Source: Limanda limanda
Lineage: Eukaryota > Chordata > Actinopteri > Pleuronectiformes > Pleuronectidae
DNA: 64,000 nt
Assembly (NCBI RefSeq): GCF_963576545.1
Contig: NC_083654.1
Span: 20,421,481-20,485,480 of the forward strand
Direction of reading: 5' to 3'
Below the pieces are notes generated by a model. The model was not told the origin of the DNA. It was given only the letters and a program-made list of their open reading frames with translations, and made no database searches. Position 1 is the first letter of the stretch. Each line of letters opens with the position of its first letter. Of this stretch, positions 1 to 13,819 are shown one piece after another. The translations under genes and the position numbers were made by a program.

Positions 1-3000
1 TAGAGAGAGAGAGAGAAAGAGAGAGAGAGAACCACAGGGTTCCCAACAGACTGACGACTGAAGCAAACAACAGAAGAGACGCTCCGCTGAATCCCTCCGT
101 CTCTCGCTCAATCTGTCCCCTCCACAGACAAGATAGTGGAAACAGAAAAACAAAAACTCCTACAGACTTATTTAAACTACACCAGAGCTCACGGGAAACT
201 TACAAGCAAGCAGCAGATCATTGTTTAAAACCTTTAAGATGCTGTTTTACAATAATGTCTTTAATCCAGAGGCCAGAACGCTGCTTTAACAAGATTAAAC
301 AAGATTAAGTCACCACAGCAGGTGAATTGTTGAGGGAAATCTCAAACTTTTGGGCTATTTATAGTTAAAACATTACATAACACATGGTAAGCAGAATATT
401 GTTCTCTCTCTGAATACATCCGTAGTTTATGATGTTACCAGCTGTTGATTCCAGACCACACAAAGCAGGGTGCTGCTGCCTCTTCACATCGGGACAGTGT
501 GTGCTCAGGGTCTGTGGTGATTAGAAATCAATTGGAGTTCTGGAGCAAACTGTCCCTTCTATATTTAAGAAATGTGTCTTTCCGACGGCGTTAAAACCGA
601 CACCAGATGGGTCTTAGCTGTGGATTAAATCACCGTGGACACGAAGACGAGCGCTCCAATGAAGGATCTTTCCTCTCGGCCTGCACACTGCTGCCACACT
701 GGTGCTGGAGATGCATTTACTTATTTGCCCGGGGATCTGGTTACTGTGGAAATCATATGAATGTAAATAAATAAGTAAGGATAAGCAAATGTCCACAAAT
801 GTAGTGTAGCGTGAACAAGACGTTTTCCTGTGTGCCTGTAGGAACTCATGGTCACTGCTACTGCCACAAACATCTGGTGCTGGTACCTTCGGACGGCCAC
901 CTGAATCAGTGTCAGCACCAATAAAACTCAAGGTTTTACAGCCGTGAGCCAGTGAGCAGCTCACAGAACAGACACTGAGCTGCTTGTCCTGAGCGTCTAC
1001 CTGGATTAACAAGCCATATATTCAGTTTGGCTTCAGTGGTGCTCGACTTTGCCTTTTCACGGTCGTTCAGGTGGCAGCACGCCGAACAGTGAGGTCTGTA
1101 GAAATTAGTATTTCTTAAACTACCTCGGATCAGATTTATGTGATATTGAATTCATCGTGTGGGAGCGGGACATGTCACGTTTTCAATCAAGCAGCATTGG
1201 GTAGAAATGCAGGTGTAAAGCCAACAAGTGTACGAGCAGGAGAAGTCTGGGTTGGATCAACCGCGTCCAAACGACCACAGAACCCAACTCTCTGGAGCTC
1301 GCCGGGGTTTCTCCCTCCGTGACTCTTGAGGTGGCCGTGTTGGTAGAGAATGTGCCTGATGTATTTTGCATCATTCTACAAATGGTTTCTAAATGAAGAC
1401 TTTCCACTGGGGCTGCCATGCTCTGCCAATGAATGCCACACTTAATTTAAGAAGTCCTAGATGTTGCCACCTACTGCAGGTCTGTGTAACTACCAGAACA
1501 CAACCTGGCAGGCGACCCCTAACCACTCCTTTCAGCTAAATCCGACTTTCTAAAAACATATGGCATTCGGTGGATATTTCTGCTCTGACAGCACGTGGGT
1601 TGCAGCTACTTTCGGCCGTGTGGGACGAGACCACACCTAGTCTGTCCCTTAATTCCTTTCGCAGTGCACACAAGTCAGACCCACATGTCGGCAGAGCCCT
1701 CCCTCCATCCATCCTTCTCGCCAACAATGACGCCAAACCAACCAGGTTGCCCCTCCTTCTCCACGAGCCACAGGTGATAGACATAACACGACGCTCCACA
1801 CCGCTTTCAGATTGAGTGACTCCAGTCACAACAGCCGTAGACAAAGCACAGATCTACCTCTTCACCTTCTGTACGATCTCAGCCTTGGTTTGATTCAAGA
1901 GTCAACGCTGTGTCTGCAGCTTTGGTTGAACAAAGGTTTTAGACGCTTTATAGGTGGTGCTCACACGTGCTTCTGTTTTTTTTGACTAAAGATGCCTGGG
2001 CTGTTCTCTAACCTTTCAAGTTTATGCAAGAGAGATTAATTTGTGCATGAGCGAGTAGCGCTGCAGCCGGAAAGCCCAGATTCCTGTCAGGTGTTTCACA
2101 GATATCAGTTCCAATGCAGAAGTCTTCCTTATCTGCTCGGTGAAGCAGGCTGTTGGTTCCACTCGACCGACTCCGGCCTTTCATGCTCCCCGCTGGAGGT
2201 CGGCTGTCGAGGAGCCAACGCAGATTCACCCGGTCATAAATACTTGGATGCTTAGCGAGCGAGCAGACCCACGATGTTGTTGAGACTGATGAGCACATTC
2301 CTTGCACTAGAAAGCGGTACTGCACTGTGTCTTTCTACGTTCTGAGAGATAACACAGAGATACTAGTGGTGGTGTGACCTTCTTCTTTGATTAGTACATT
2401 TGCATTAGTCCTGTGAATAACTGTGAGAACATAGACGACGTGGCACCATTGATAAAATATGTATTTAAAACATCAAAGTCTGGTTTCGATGTGAGAATTC
2501 CAATCAAAGAGCTGAAGCCTCTTTTTGAACTCAACACGATACAGATGTTCAACAACCACGCAAACACACATTGATCATATCAGTGGAAATTGTGTTGTAG
2601 GCTCCCATTCAACTGGTTGGTTAATTAATTCTCATTGGTGACACAATCAGTGGTGATTGAAGCTTTTAGAGAGGAGCGCTCCATTCGTAGACTCCCAGGA
2701 TTAATCTGTGATGTTTAGGCGACGGCGGAGTCAGACTTTTCCACTTTCCTGCTGAACTAATGACTTTTTAAGGACGTGATGATAGGGACCTTTCCCCGAG
2801 GATAAACTCAGTCAGAAAATAGCTTTGATAAAGCCAAACAACAATAACTAAGACTGAAAGTGTAGTAACTGACAAAAGACGTCTTAGATTCAGCTCTTAA
2901 AAAACGTTGACTGCAAACTATCACAACTCAACAGCCTGAACAAACAAACAACTCTTTTATATTCTATTATTGTTGTCGTGTCAAACACGCCCACCGAGAT

Positions 3001-6000
3001 GCAAAAGGAATTCAAATAAAAAAATGTAACCACCTCACACACATTCCCAAATTAGATCAGTGACACCCACAATAAAATGATTAAGGCACCGTCAAGTAAA
3101 TCTGTTCCAATAACTTTTTGTTTGATATAATTACGCCACAAATACCAAAATGGATTCCTTTAGATTTAACAAAGAAATCCATATATATGAATAGAACTGT
3201 AGACACAGGTGTGGATCAGCCTTCAGCTCCCTGATGGAGTGGGGGGGGGCTTCCTGTGCGTGGGGCCCTGCTGTTTGTTTGGCCAGCATGTCCTGACTCG
3301 TGTGTTGTCTCTTCTCCGAGCCGAGCACGGGTCACCGGAGCCACCGTCCACACACACTTCCAGGAAAAGAGGTTTGCCGTAACACATCCAGAGATGATCA
3401 TCATCACCGGTGACCCGTGCTGCCACTTTGACGACACACCAGAGAGATGCTGACGTCACTGGGCCGTGGTTTTTCCAGGGGTCTACTTGTTCAGACTCAG
3501 CAGAGTAGGGATCTGGGAATGTGATCAGGTCAACTCTTAACTTTAGGTTAATCTGATCAGTCGTGGTGAGCACACACGTCGAAGGGAAACCAGGGGAAAG
3601 GTGCGTCCTGGGCTGGATTAGAAAAGTGAAACTGAGACTTAAACTTAAGAGAAATAAAAGATAATGACTAACGGCTTTTTCACAATTAAAAAAACTCAAT
3701 TAGAGCTCCTGGAAACAGTCGTTAATCCCGTTTCTCTTTCATCTTAAGTGACATAAACATTTCCCAAATCCACTTGGAAGCACACGACACTACAACATCT
3801 CCAATAAATCCACTGGGAGACAGGGTGTCCTAAAAAAGAAAAACCACATCTCCGCACATCAGTCGCCAGCACCTCTTCTCAAACTTTCCCCGAGACAACA
3901 CAACTTGGCCTCGACTTGTTGTGTAATTGCGTCGTCTCTGCTGCTGGAGCCAGCGGCTTAATGCAGTATAGTGGTGAGACAGTAACACAACAGAGCCCAG
4001 CCCAAAAAGAAACTGACGTCTTTTTTTGTGTTTTGTTTTCTGGAAACCGAGGCCCGGGCTCATTAGCGTTGGTCTAACCAGTGTTATTAGAGCCGCTTGA
4101 ATCTGCATAGAGACGTCTGGCGGCTCTTCCTGTGAGTCAACCATCCAAAAAACCAAATGGTCTTCCTCAAGGGCAATTGGGTCTCGCTGGTAAAAGTCAA
4201 ACACACACTTTGTTGTGACCACATCAGGTAGAGCAGCACAGTCACAGACATATGGGCACAGACACACACACTTACACTCACAAACATTAAAATACAGTCA
4301 CAGTCGTAAACAGCAGCCCAGTGCTCACCAGACTTAACACCAGCTAATTGCTCATGTATGGCCCCTTTCACTCCACACACACATGCTTACACACAGTCAC
4401 ACACACAGACACACACACACACACTGGTTAGCATGCTGGGTCGCTGGCCCGGCCTGTCTGTAGCTGTGACGTCTTACATGTGGCGCGTTGTTGATACAAG
4501 GAGTAACACAAGTGGAAAATTGGAGCTGGTGGGGCCAGACGGCCGACTTCCTGATAGGAAGAGAGTGGAGGTTGACCCATATATATATTTATGTGCACCC
4601 GTGTGTGTGTGTGTGTTTAAAAGCAAGGCAACAGGCGTGATGCACACAAAAGGCCTGTGTGGCTCCGAGGGAAACGTAGCATGGATACAGATTATTGTTA
4701 TTGAATGCCAACATAGCTCTGCTGACAAAAAACAACAACATTCTTTTCAGCTGAAACGACCTTCATCATATTAATGTCAAGGTAAAAACCCAACACTGGC
4801 TTTCATTTCTGCAACTTCTTTAAACTCAGGCTGAACCAAACCACAGAGATAAAGTAGAAAATAACTTATAAATAGACAAAAGGATCTATTCTCCGCTGTG
4901 TGGCGCATGGTTATAAAAGGGCCTTCTACTTTTATCGCTGCATATCCTTGTTAATCCGATTCCTCCGGAGAAGTTTTATTCTTGACCTACATTGAGGATG
5001 TATAATTGCCAGTTAAGTGTTTTCTGCATGATGAGCCGTGTGGTGGAGATCAATCAAAAGGGAAGTTTCATGTATTTTGAGGCCGTGGCAGTTGAATCTG
5101 TTCATTTCCTCCTGGAGTCTCGTGCTCCACAAGTTGCTTTTGTTCTAGCCCGATTGTTTCGTGATATAAAACAAAGTTTATCTCAGGCAGCACAGAGATT
5201 TGAAGCCATATTTGTAATTATGACGTTGTGCTGTGGCGTGGCATTCCCCTTTTTTTAAAACATCCATTATGGGAACTGGATCCCTGCCTGCCCCGGATTA
5301 CCACACAGCCTTCCTCACTGAACTGGGGTTAAAAAGCACCTAAACGGTAAAATGGAGGGGAAATCATACCCTGAGCATGGAAAATCATAATAATCTTCAA
5401 CCAGAGCAATTACACCTTCAGATAAAAAATGTGCGGAATTTTGAAATGGCATGGCCTTGAGGTTTTCTGAGTGGGGATCTGTTAAGATTCCAGAAGCAGG
5501 TTTTAGTTAAGCTTCAAACTACAGGTAAAACAATCCGATGGATCTGAGTGTCCCGGGGGTCAAGGGGTCAAACTGGTTTACTTACAACAAAATGCCTTTA
5601 GGAAGGAAGAGGTGTAAGGAAATGAGATTAAATGTGTGTTTCCCAGTAGCAGCTTCAAACTGGGAGTGTTACACCATCACTGAACCAGTGGAAGTGATCA
5701 AGTGCAAAGGTCCCAATCCAATCAGGCACTTTCCAGCTGTCCGTGATGAATGGAGACGTGTGTGGGCTCACACCTCCACCTCAACACAATCACAAAATGC
5801 CAATATGCCACAACCTTAACCACACACACACACACACACAGCTGATTATTCTCTTATCAGCTTCACAGGATTCAAACCCACTTTTCTTTGAAAGACTTCC
5901 CTGTAAGATAAAGTCAATAAAAGCCCTTAAAGCTCATTGTTTGTGGTTCTGATTCTTACTGGGACCAGTGCTGGTGTTTTAATATCAAACTGGGAGTCGT

Positions 6001-6470
6001 ATTTAAACTGGTTTGTGTTATTTTGACCCGGAACCCGGGGCTCCAGGAACCGGGGTCACGGCTCGTCGTTTCGGCCCGGACCCCGGACTCCTCCACACGG
6101 ATCCAGGAAACTCAAGCTCCGGAGCTCGATGGGGAAACACACGCTGGGAAAGTTTTTAAAAATAAAATAAAGTTGGAAGAACTCGTTTTAAAAGTTAGTT
6201 CTGGTTCCCCGGCGGGTGGAGGGAACAGCGGGGGGCTCGGTGGAACAGCCTCCCCAGGGGGGGGGGGGCTCGGATCCACTCGGGCGCCATAACTTTGTCA
6301 CACTTTCCCTGGAGCTCCTCGTTAGCATGCTAGCCCGTTAGCATCGGAAGCTACACGCGCTGTTCTGTTGTGTGTGTACCCCCCCCTCCTCCCCTCCCCG
6401 AGGAACACAACAAAGTAAACAAAAAAGAAGAGCAACGTGTGTGTTTAAAGTAAATGTGTGTAACCGTGAA
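1..6470 (-). other. Probable first intron of erf; no exon seen
   Basis: Non-coding sequence downstream, in minus-strand sense, of the candidate erf first exon. None of the open frames here resembles the ETS domain that exon 2 of erf should encode, so exon 2 must lie to the left of the window. Contents visible are a GA tract at the left edge, a short CA tract near 5821-5840 and otherwise ordinary AT-moderate DNA. The intron assignment depends entirely on the exon call at 6477-6498. Confidence 0.5.
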
Positions 6471-7250
6471 ACTCACCCGAGTCTCCCTGGGTCTTCATCT
6501 TCTTCTTCGTGGCCGTCACTTTCTCCCCCCCCTCCCCGGCGGACTGGTAACTTTGCACGGTGGTTAGCCTGTGGAGCTAGCTAGCCGTTAGCACAGTTAG
6601 CCGTGACACCCCACTCCCTCCCCCGGTGCTGTTCTCACAGGAGGCTCGTTGGGGGGAACAGCCGGCCCGGAACTCGGTGGCTGGTGAAGTTGTGGTTAAA
6701 AAAAAAAAAAAAATCTGGTAAAAGCTCCGTTAAGCTCCGAGCGTGCGTGTCCGGTCGTGCACGTTGTCCCGGGAAAAACTTTGTGTGGTTGTTTTTTTTT
6801 TTTTTCGGGATGCGAGTAGAAAGTTGCCCCGGGTGTCCCGGAGGGGCGGAGGGACGGGGACGATCCGCAGGTCGGAGTCTGTCCGGAGTCGAGCCGGAGC
6901 CACGGAATGTGTGAACGTTCACAGCCCGAGCGGAGTGGCCGTGTCGCAGGTTCGATTCCTCCTCCACATCTTCATCATCCTCATCGTCCTCCTCGGTCCA
7001 CAAACGTGGAGCTGCTGAAAAGGAACTAAAGTACCGATGCCAGCTCTGCCTCTCTCTCTCTCTCTCCCTCTCTTTCTCTCTCTCTCTCACTTTCTTCTGT
7101 TTCCACTCGCTCGCTCGCTTCGTGTCCCCCCCCCTCTCTCTCTCTCCGCCCGGGTGTCGTGTTTCTCTCCTCCTGCCACACGGGGCCGCCCACGCGGACC
7201 CACGGAGGGAGGGAGCGAGAGAGGAACTCAACGCCCACTTGTTGCCAAAG
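6000..7250 (-). promoter_or_regulatory. CpG-rich promoter and 5' UTR region of the erf-like gene
   Basis: This is the most CpG-dense part of the left third of the window and surrounds the candidate erf first exon. It contains G/C homopolymer runs, many CCGG and CGG motifs, and clusters of GTTAGC/GCTAGC words at about 6323-6355 and 6562-6606. A pyrimidine-rich CT tract fills about 7046-7146. No TATA box is obvious, and the start site cannot be fixed from sequence alone. A divergent transcript towards the right is possible, but no exon supports it. Confidence 0.5.
6477..6498 (-). CDS. erf: First coding exon of an ERF-like ETS repressor
   Basis: On the minus strand an ATG in good context (A at -3) begins seven codons reading M-K-T-Q-G-D-S plus one base, followed directly by a strong donor, GTGAGT. 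ERF proteins begin M-K-T-(P)-x-D-x-G before the F-P-D-W-A-Y-K start of the ETS region. From memory, human ERF exon 1 also ends after 22 coding bases in phase 1. ERF is a nuclear, ERK-regulated transcriptional repressor with an N-terminal ETS domain. In mammals ERF lies in the same chromosomal neighbourhood as POU2F2, which supports the call because pou2f2 is in this window on the same strand. The related ETV3 starts differently (M-K-A-G). The evidence is only 22 coding bases, a splice site, a CpG-rich setting and synteny. The ETS exon beyond the left edge would settle it. Confidence 0.65.
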
Positions 7251-8082
7251 ATCGTCTATTGATTCTGGAGAACTTTTTACTTTACATTCCACTACAACAG
7301 AGGAGCTGCTGGTGCATTTTTTTGGGGATTTGGAAATAAAAACCCATGGAGTGAAAAACGTGTATAAAACGTGGGCTGGATGTATTATTAATCAGAAACA
7401 CAATAATTCAAAAACACAAGCATAAACAAATGAGACAAAGCATTGTTTGCTCAGGATAAGGTTTATTTTAACGAGGCAGGGCCGTAACCACTGTCCCGAG
7501 GGGCCACAAGCCCATTAATATATATTTATTGATATTTATCTGGGGACCTTATCCTCCATAGAGAGTCACCATATCAAAATCTGGTTTGTGAACTTCTTAT
7601 TTCTTCTTAATTCTAAATTCTTCTTAAATCCCAATTCCCAAGTTCCCATACAGCAGGACAACAAATGCCCCCCCAGCAGATGATGCTCCCACTAATGTTC
7701 GATTCACACCCAGGTAACGTTTGGCCCCTTATACTCCCAATAATCAATATTGGAACGGCAGGTATTGGCAGATATTGGGGCGCCACACGGCAGAGAATAG
7801 ATCCTATTGTCCTAATATTTTTTATTAAAAGTTAGTCGGAGTATAGATGTGACGACATATGAGGTACTTCTTCATATTCCACCATAGAAACAGTAACATC
7901 TACACATTGCAGAGGCAGAGGCTGGTTTTATGACAGGTTCCTCATTCACATAAAGAAACTTATTTTAATCAATATCAGAACCAACTGAAATCAGTTATTG
8001 ACTCTGGTTTTTGGTTTATTTATAGGCCTGTAGTTTATCATCTGATTAATTTATGCTTGTGTCACACAGTAGGCCACTACTT

Positions 8083-8240
8083 TGATGGCTGTGGCTCAGG
8101 AGGTAGAGAGGGTCGTCCACTTTATAGTCACGGTTCAATCCCAGTCTCCCCCAGTCTTGTGTGAGAGAGAAAGTGCTGAACATAGATGCAATGTGTGAGT
8201 CTGTGTGTGACTTGTAAAATTTTCTTAATGATCTTATCAA
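8083..8240 (+). repeat. tRNA-derived SINE-like fragment
   Basis: The segment starts with a tRNA-like A box (TGGCTCAGGAGGTAGAG) and about 45 bases later has a B-box-like GGTTCAATCCC. A SINE-body-like stretch follows. The same head, in reverse orientation, recurs four times in 42.1-43.1 kb, so this is a dispersed repeat and not a tRNA gene. The right boundary is approximate. Confidence 0.55.
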
Positions 8241-8497
8241 GACTAACTGATTAAGTTGACTGACTATATTAATTTGTATCCTATTTTAAACTATTAAAGA
8301 GTGTCTTTTTCTTGTTTAATTTGTTTATTTTTTATAGATTATTTGTTTTTTCGTGCCTCATCCTGCTCGTGTAGACGATCTTGGACGTCGCTTTGTCGCC
8401 CCGCTCTCTGCCGGTTGGCGCGTCACTGCGTTGCCATGGAGACCCGTTACTGCCGCCGGTGATGCGCGTGTTTACCTGAAGCTGCAACCGCGACCCG

Positions 8498-8500
<3 letters not shown>

Positions 8501-8561
<61 letters not shown>
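8501..8561. repeat. CA dinucleotide microsatellite
   Basis: Uninterrupted CA repeat of about 30 units. Confidence 0.95.
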
Positions 8562-8564
<3 letters not shown>

Positions 8565-8831
8565 TGAAGGACCCTCTTACATCAGAGAAAAGGAGCAGTA
8601 ATACTCCAGAGAACTGGATAGGAGTTAAGAGGAGGAAGAGGAGGAAAAGGAGGAGAAGAGGAAGAGGAGGATGATGAGGAAGAGGAGGAAGAGGAGGAGA
8701 AAAGTGTGTGATGGTGGGTGGGAAGACCCCTTTTCTTTTTCCACTGACCCATCCCTCCATCCCTCCATCCTCCCTTCCTCCTGAGTCCTCTGCTCATTTA
8801 CTTTGAGTGGCAGCGAGTGGGAAGTGAAGGC

Positions 8832-8983
8832 CACACACACACACGCACACACACACACACGCACACACGCACACACGCACACACGCACACACACACACAC
8901 GCACACACACACACACGCACACACGCACACACGCATACACGCACACACGCACACACGCACACACACATACACACACACACACA
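8832..8983. repeat. CA microsatellite with CACG interruptions
   Basis: CA repeat of about 150 bases, regularly interrupted by G to give ACACGC periods. The apparent His/Thr/Cys/Val-rich proteins from both strands are artefacts of this repeat. Confidence 0.93.
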
Positions 8984-9055
8984 AACAGAGGCACAATAAC
9001 ATCAACAAACAGAATACATCTCTTCAGTGGAAACAGTTTTACCTCCAGTCTCTCC

Positions 9056-9176
<121 letters not shown>

Positions 9177-9639
9177 CTCTTCTTCCTCCTCTGCCACTTT
9201 ATCTGTAGTGGTGGAACGAACCCAGTAAAGTCCTTCATCACGACCTGAAGTACTTTTTAATTCTTTGTTATGTCACGATAACGGAGGTCGTTCTCGTAGT
9301 TTTACTTCCCTCCTACTCCTCTTCCACTCCTCTGCTCTGCCCTTCATCCTCCTCACCTCCTGCTTTCTTCCTCTTCGCCCACTCTTCACCTCCTTCACGC
9401 CTCCTCCTCTTCACTCCCTCTCCTCTTTGACGTTCTCTTATTCCTCACCCACCCATCGTCCTCCTGCGTCTTTTACCTGATGCTTCATTACACCTGTAAC
9501 ACAAAACCTCTTCATCGTGTTTCCTGCAAATCCAATTCTCACGGTTGTTCTCTGGATTTAAGGTTCATCTCCCTGGTTGTTAACATAGACTCATAATGTC
9601 TCATTTCATATTAAACCTTCTCATGTTTTTATTTTGCTC

Positions 9640-9715
9640 TTGGACACGGCTAAGCTAGTTGTTTCCCCCTGTTTACAGTCTTTGTGCTAAGCTAAACGCC
9701 AAATTGTCCCTTTAA
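9640..9715. repeat. Teleost-type dispersed repeat fragment
   Basis: The phrase GGCTAAGCTAGTTG, then CCCCTGTTTACAGTCTTTGTGC and a second CTAAGCTAA is a motif I recall as highly repeated in fish genomes. The assignment rests on memory of that pattern, and no terminal structure is visible. Confidence 0.35.
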
Positions 9716-12700
9716 TCGTTTGGTCGACAAAACGTCAGAAAACCCTGAAAAAACGACCACAAAATATAGAATAGATTTATTTTTCATTACAGAAATAAAA
9801 CCCTGTTCTTTTCCTACAATGATAAATCAAGAAGTGGTGAATCAGGCCTGTGGGTTAATTGTTTCAGCTCCAGTTGACATTTATTCGTGGGGCCGGACCT
9901 TCTGCTCCACCTGAGGACAAGTCAGGACAAGTCGGGACGAAACCTGGACAGACCTCAGTGAGGACGGACCTGTCTCTTCGCTGGACTCCAGAGCCTGACG
10001 ACCTGTTATCGTCAGAAAGAACGAGACGTTAATGAGATGCTTCAGATCCACTCTCACAGTCGTCACACGTGTAAAATCATAATCTCTCAATCGCTCAGAC
10101 TCACATTCAAACACTGAGATCCATTCAAAGCTGCATTTCAACACTGTTGATTGTGGCTCAAATTGTAATTATCATTGGATACGTCTTGTTAGAAATATTT
10201 GTCTAACAAAGTGTCCTAATCACCTATAATATGCAGTTGAGCATTGTTCTTATTATTAATGTGACAAAAATTAATATTAAAATACTGTTATTTTGCATAA
10301 AGTGTGTAAATTCGAATTAACCACAACTTTTAAGTGTCTTTCTTTGGCTTTAGTTTCTGTAAAAGGAGCTGATGTCACATCTGATAATCACATTTTATGT
10401 TATACTCTTTAAACAGCTTCAGTCTGATTATCATAATCCTGATAAGGTCACAGTTCTTCAAAAAGGAAAAGAGAGTGAATCTATCAAATGTCACATGCAA
10501 ACAGGTTGTTTGAAAGTTTCCTCTCTCACTTAAACTATATGTCGTAAAGAGCCCAGTGTTCAAATGTGTTTCTGCACCAAAGTCAGTTAATAACTTTCCA
10601 AATGATTTCTAATTCTGGACTCACAACTCGCAGCGGAGCAGCATCAGCACTTGGACTGAAAAGCTGCGGTGGAAACAACAGTTGGCCGATGAAGGAGGAG
10701 GAGGAAGAGGAGGAGGAGGTGGAGGAGGAGGAGTGAGGCAGGGTGAGTGTCTGCTGAGGTGACGGCCTGGTCGGGGGAGGCAGACGCCGCCTGCATGTGA
10801 AAGCATCAGCCCACAAAGACCCAGCAGGCCGCGCCGACGGCTGCATACGTGTGAATCAGCCGGTGATTGGTCCTAATTGATAAACCAGAGTCACTATCAG
10901 TTCATGGCTGTGGTGGTAATGACCCTCATCAGTGAACAGGAGCAATCAATCAGTGCTGATTGGTTATTGATGAAATACAGGAATCGTGGAGGAAAGGATT
11001 TGATCAGAGGTCGAAAAAGGGATTCTGTTAACTTCTTTCATACATCCTGTGAGTCTTAGTCTAAAAGTCTTAAACTTGGGTTCATACATAACCTCCTTGT
11101 GACAATTTGTGAGTTTAGTTAATTAGTAAGTTTATAAAAGAGAATCTAACAGTTTGTAACCTTCATATTTTAGTAACTGGGTTAAGAGAACCCACCACAG
11201 CTCCCACAGTCTAAGATTCAAATCACCAAATCCATGAAAGAGTTCTGCACATGTGGTAATTGGACAAAGTGCACAATAATACAACTTTTATCTTTATTTA
11301 GCTAATTTCTAAAACAACCATATATTGTTTATTGTATTTCTATTTCTATTTCCTACTCCATTTTCCCCTTGTGCTCATACTTCCTTGTGCTGTTGGGTCA
11401 ATTTAGGAATTTCCTCTCCAGGGGGAAAATCTTATCTCTGATCTCACTGCTCTGTTGCTGTAAAATTGAACCAAACTCGATTTAATCATATAAACTGTGA
11501 TGTTATATGTTTGTATTAAAGTTTAAAAAAGTACAACGTTGATTCTGTCTTTATTTGTTTAGTTTTTTTCAGAGCTAAGTGTTTTTCTATCCGAGCAAAA
11601 TCTGGCATGTTTTGAAAATGGAAAACAGGCCTGAGGGGGCAAATGGTAACGGAGCCACACCCGAGAGTGAGCAGCACACAACTGGAATGGGAGAGGCCTT
11701 TTCACACCAGCCCATCTGTATGCATAAGAAAACACAGCGAGTGAGGCCGAGGCGGCTGGAGACAGCACCAGGAGCCAGGCAGCGCCCCCCCGGCTGCAGG
11801 GGACACTGTCCCCAAACCCCTGCTCCTGTTCTGTCCTAAAGACCGAGTGATGGAGATGTTTTCCATGTTGTGTGTCTGTGCTCTGCACCATGACTGTACG
11901 CACGGGAATAAGGAGGCCCTTGTCTGTGATTCTGTGTGTCTATCTGTCTGTCTGTCTGTTTGCCCCCCCGGCGGGTCAGATGATGTCTGTCTCTCTGCAG
12001 CTTGTGTCTCACCCTCAAAGCAGCGGGACAGAGTTCTGGGATGAGCAGATAAGACGGGAGGAAAGAAATCAGGTTGAAACACACGTGGAGAGTTTTGTAA
12101 ATGAGGGGAAGAGGGGATGAAAAAAGGAAGAGGTCAGGAGAGGAGAGCTGAGGGGGACTGCTGAGGATAAGTAGAGGGGGGGAGGGGGAGAGAGGGAGAG
12201 AAAGAAAGGGAGTGAGAGAGAGTGAATGGGCCCTTTGTGATCAAAAGGCTTGTTTATTTTCTTGGCGCTTGAACTCGTCAGGAGCCACATCGGGTCTGTC
12301 TGCACCGTCTACGTCCCGGTCGCCACGCCGGCGTCCCGGCAACCAGGGGGGGGGGGGGCAGAACCACAACAGAACCAAAACAAGCACCTGAAACACGGAA
12401 TGAGAAGTTTTAAACATTTCAAACGCCTCGGCTCAGCGTCCCGGGGCCGGTGAGCGTTAGCAGACGTGGAAACACATGAAGTTCAAACTGGGTTAAAACA
12501 AACGTCTCGTGTGTTTGACTCTCGCTTGTTTGATTGTTGTCATCCTGTTCAAGTCCCAGAGCTGGAGAGTCACTCAGAAGCATTCTACAATATCACCATT
12601 ACTTTACATCGTACAAACTATTATTTATAGATTCTCTATTGGCTCCATATTCGACTCTATATTCAACTCTATATGTGACTTTATATTTGACTCCAGCTTT

Positions 12701-12738
12701 GTTTGTAACATTTTCTTGTCATGGTCTCGGTGAGATAA

Positions 12739-13222
12739 AAACAAAAATGTGTGATTCAGCTTAAAAAAGCATCAACTATTATTCTCTTTGTAAACTGAGT
12801 TTTATTAAACATTCAGTTTCACTTTTGGGAGGCTTTAAGGTTTCAAAATAATATTATATGTAGTTTACACAATAAATATTTAAACTCCAAAGTCCAAACC
12901 CCAAATTTGCTCTTGAAGATTTGAGATGCAACTGAAAGCTGCAGAAAAAGTTCAAAGAAATTACCATGAAATGTTTGTTATAAAAACTCTCTTTCTCCTC
13001 CATATAATTTTATAAACAAAATGTGTGATTCAACTATTATTCTCTATGTAAACTGAATCGTATTAAACATTCAGTTTCCCCTTTGGGAGGCTTTAAGGTT
13101 TCAAAATAATCTTATATGTAGTTTGCACAATAAATATTCAAACCCCAAATTTGCTCTTGAAGATTTGAGATGCAACTGAAAGCTTCCAGGAAATGTTTGT
13201 TATAAAAACTTTCTTTCTCCTC
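12739..13222. repeat. Two-copy tandem duplication, about 220 bp unit
   Basis: The block 12739-12962 recurs at about 13015-13222 with small deletions. Shared landmarks include AAATGTGTGATTCA, the stretch with GGGAGGCTTTAAGGTTTC, and the run TTTGCTCTTGAAGATTTGAG. No coding frame or terminal repeat is apparent. Confidence 0.85.
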
Positions 13223-13783
13223 TTTAATTTTAAATAAAGTTGTGTAGGTTTGACTTGTTTGTTAAAGGGACTTAAGAGCTCAGACAATTTCTAAATGAGT
13301 CAAATCAAACAGATATCAGATACTCTAGGTTTTAGTCATGAAATCAAATATCAATATGAATATTTATACTTAAATTGAAGTAAAAGAAGTTGACTTTATG
13401 ATTTTATTTCTGTGTTTGGGCCTTTTTCAGGATGACGTCCTCTCTGCAAACGACCAGATCTGGAAACTGAGAACCTCCCACATCACATGTCGTTACGTTC
13501 TATTACCGTAAACTCCTCCACATTCTGGGGGATTTTGCATCGTGCAGACACAGTGGTATAGTATGCAGTCACTCACACTCGGACAAAACCGCTCTCTGTT
13601 CCCCTCTCTCGCCCTCTTTCTCCCCCTCTCTCGCCCTCTACCCCTCCCCTCTCTCGCCCTCTCTCCTCCAGCTGGTATTCACACACGTGTAATGGGATTA
13701 ACACGCTCCTGTGCGAAGAGGGGAGGACAGAAACGGAGGAAAAGCAGAGAGGATGAGGCCATGGAAGAAACAGGGTTGAGGGG

Positions 13784-13819
<36 letters not shown>

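Noticed and set aside
8083..8150. tRNA gene
   Set aside because: A and B boxes are present but no convincing cloverleaf or acceptor stem, and the same head recurs in repeats at 42-43 kb.
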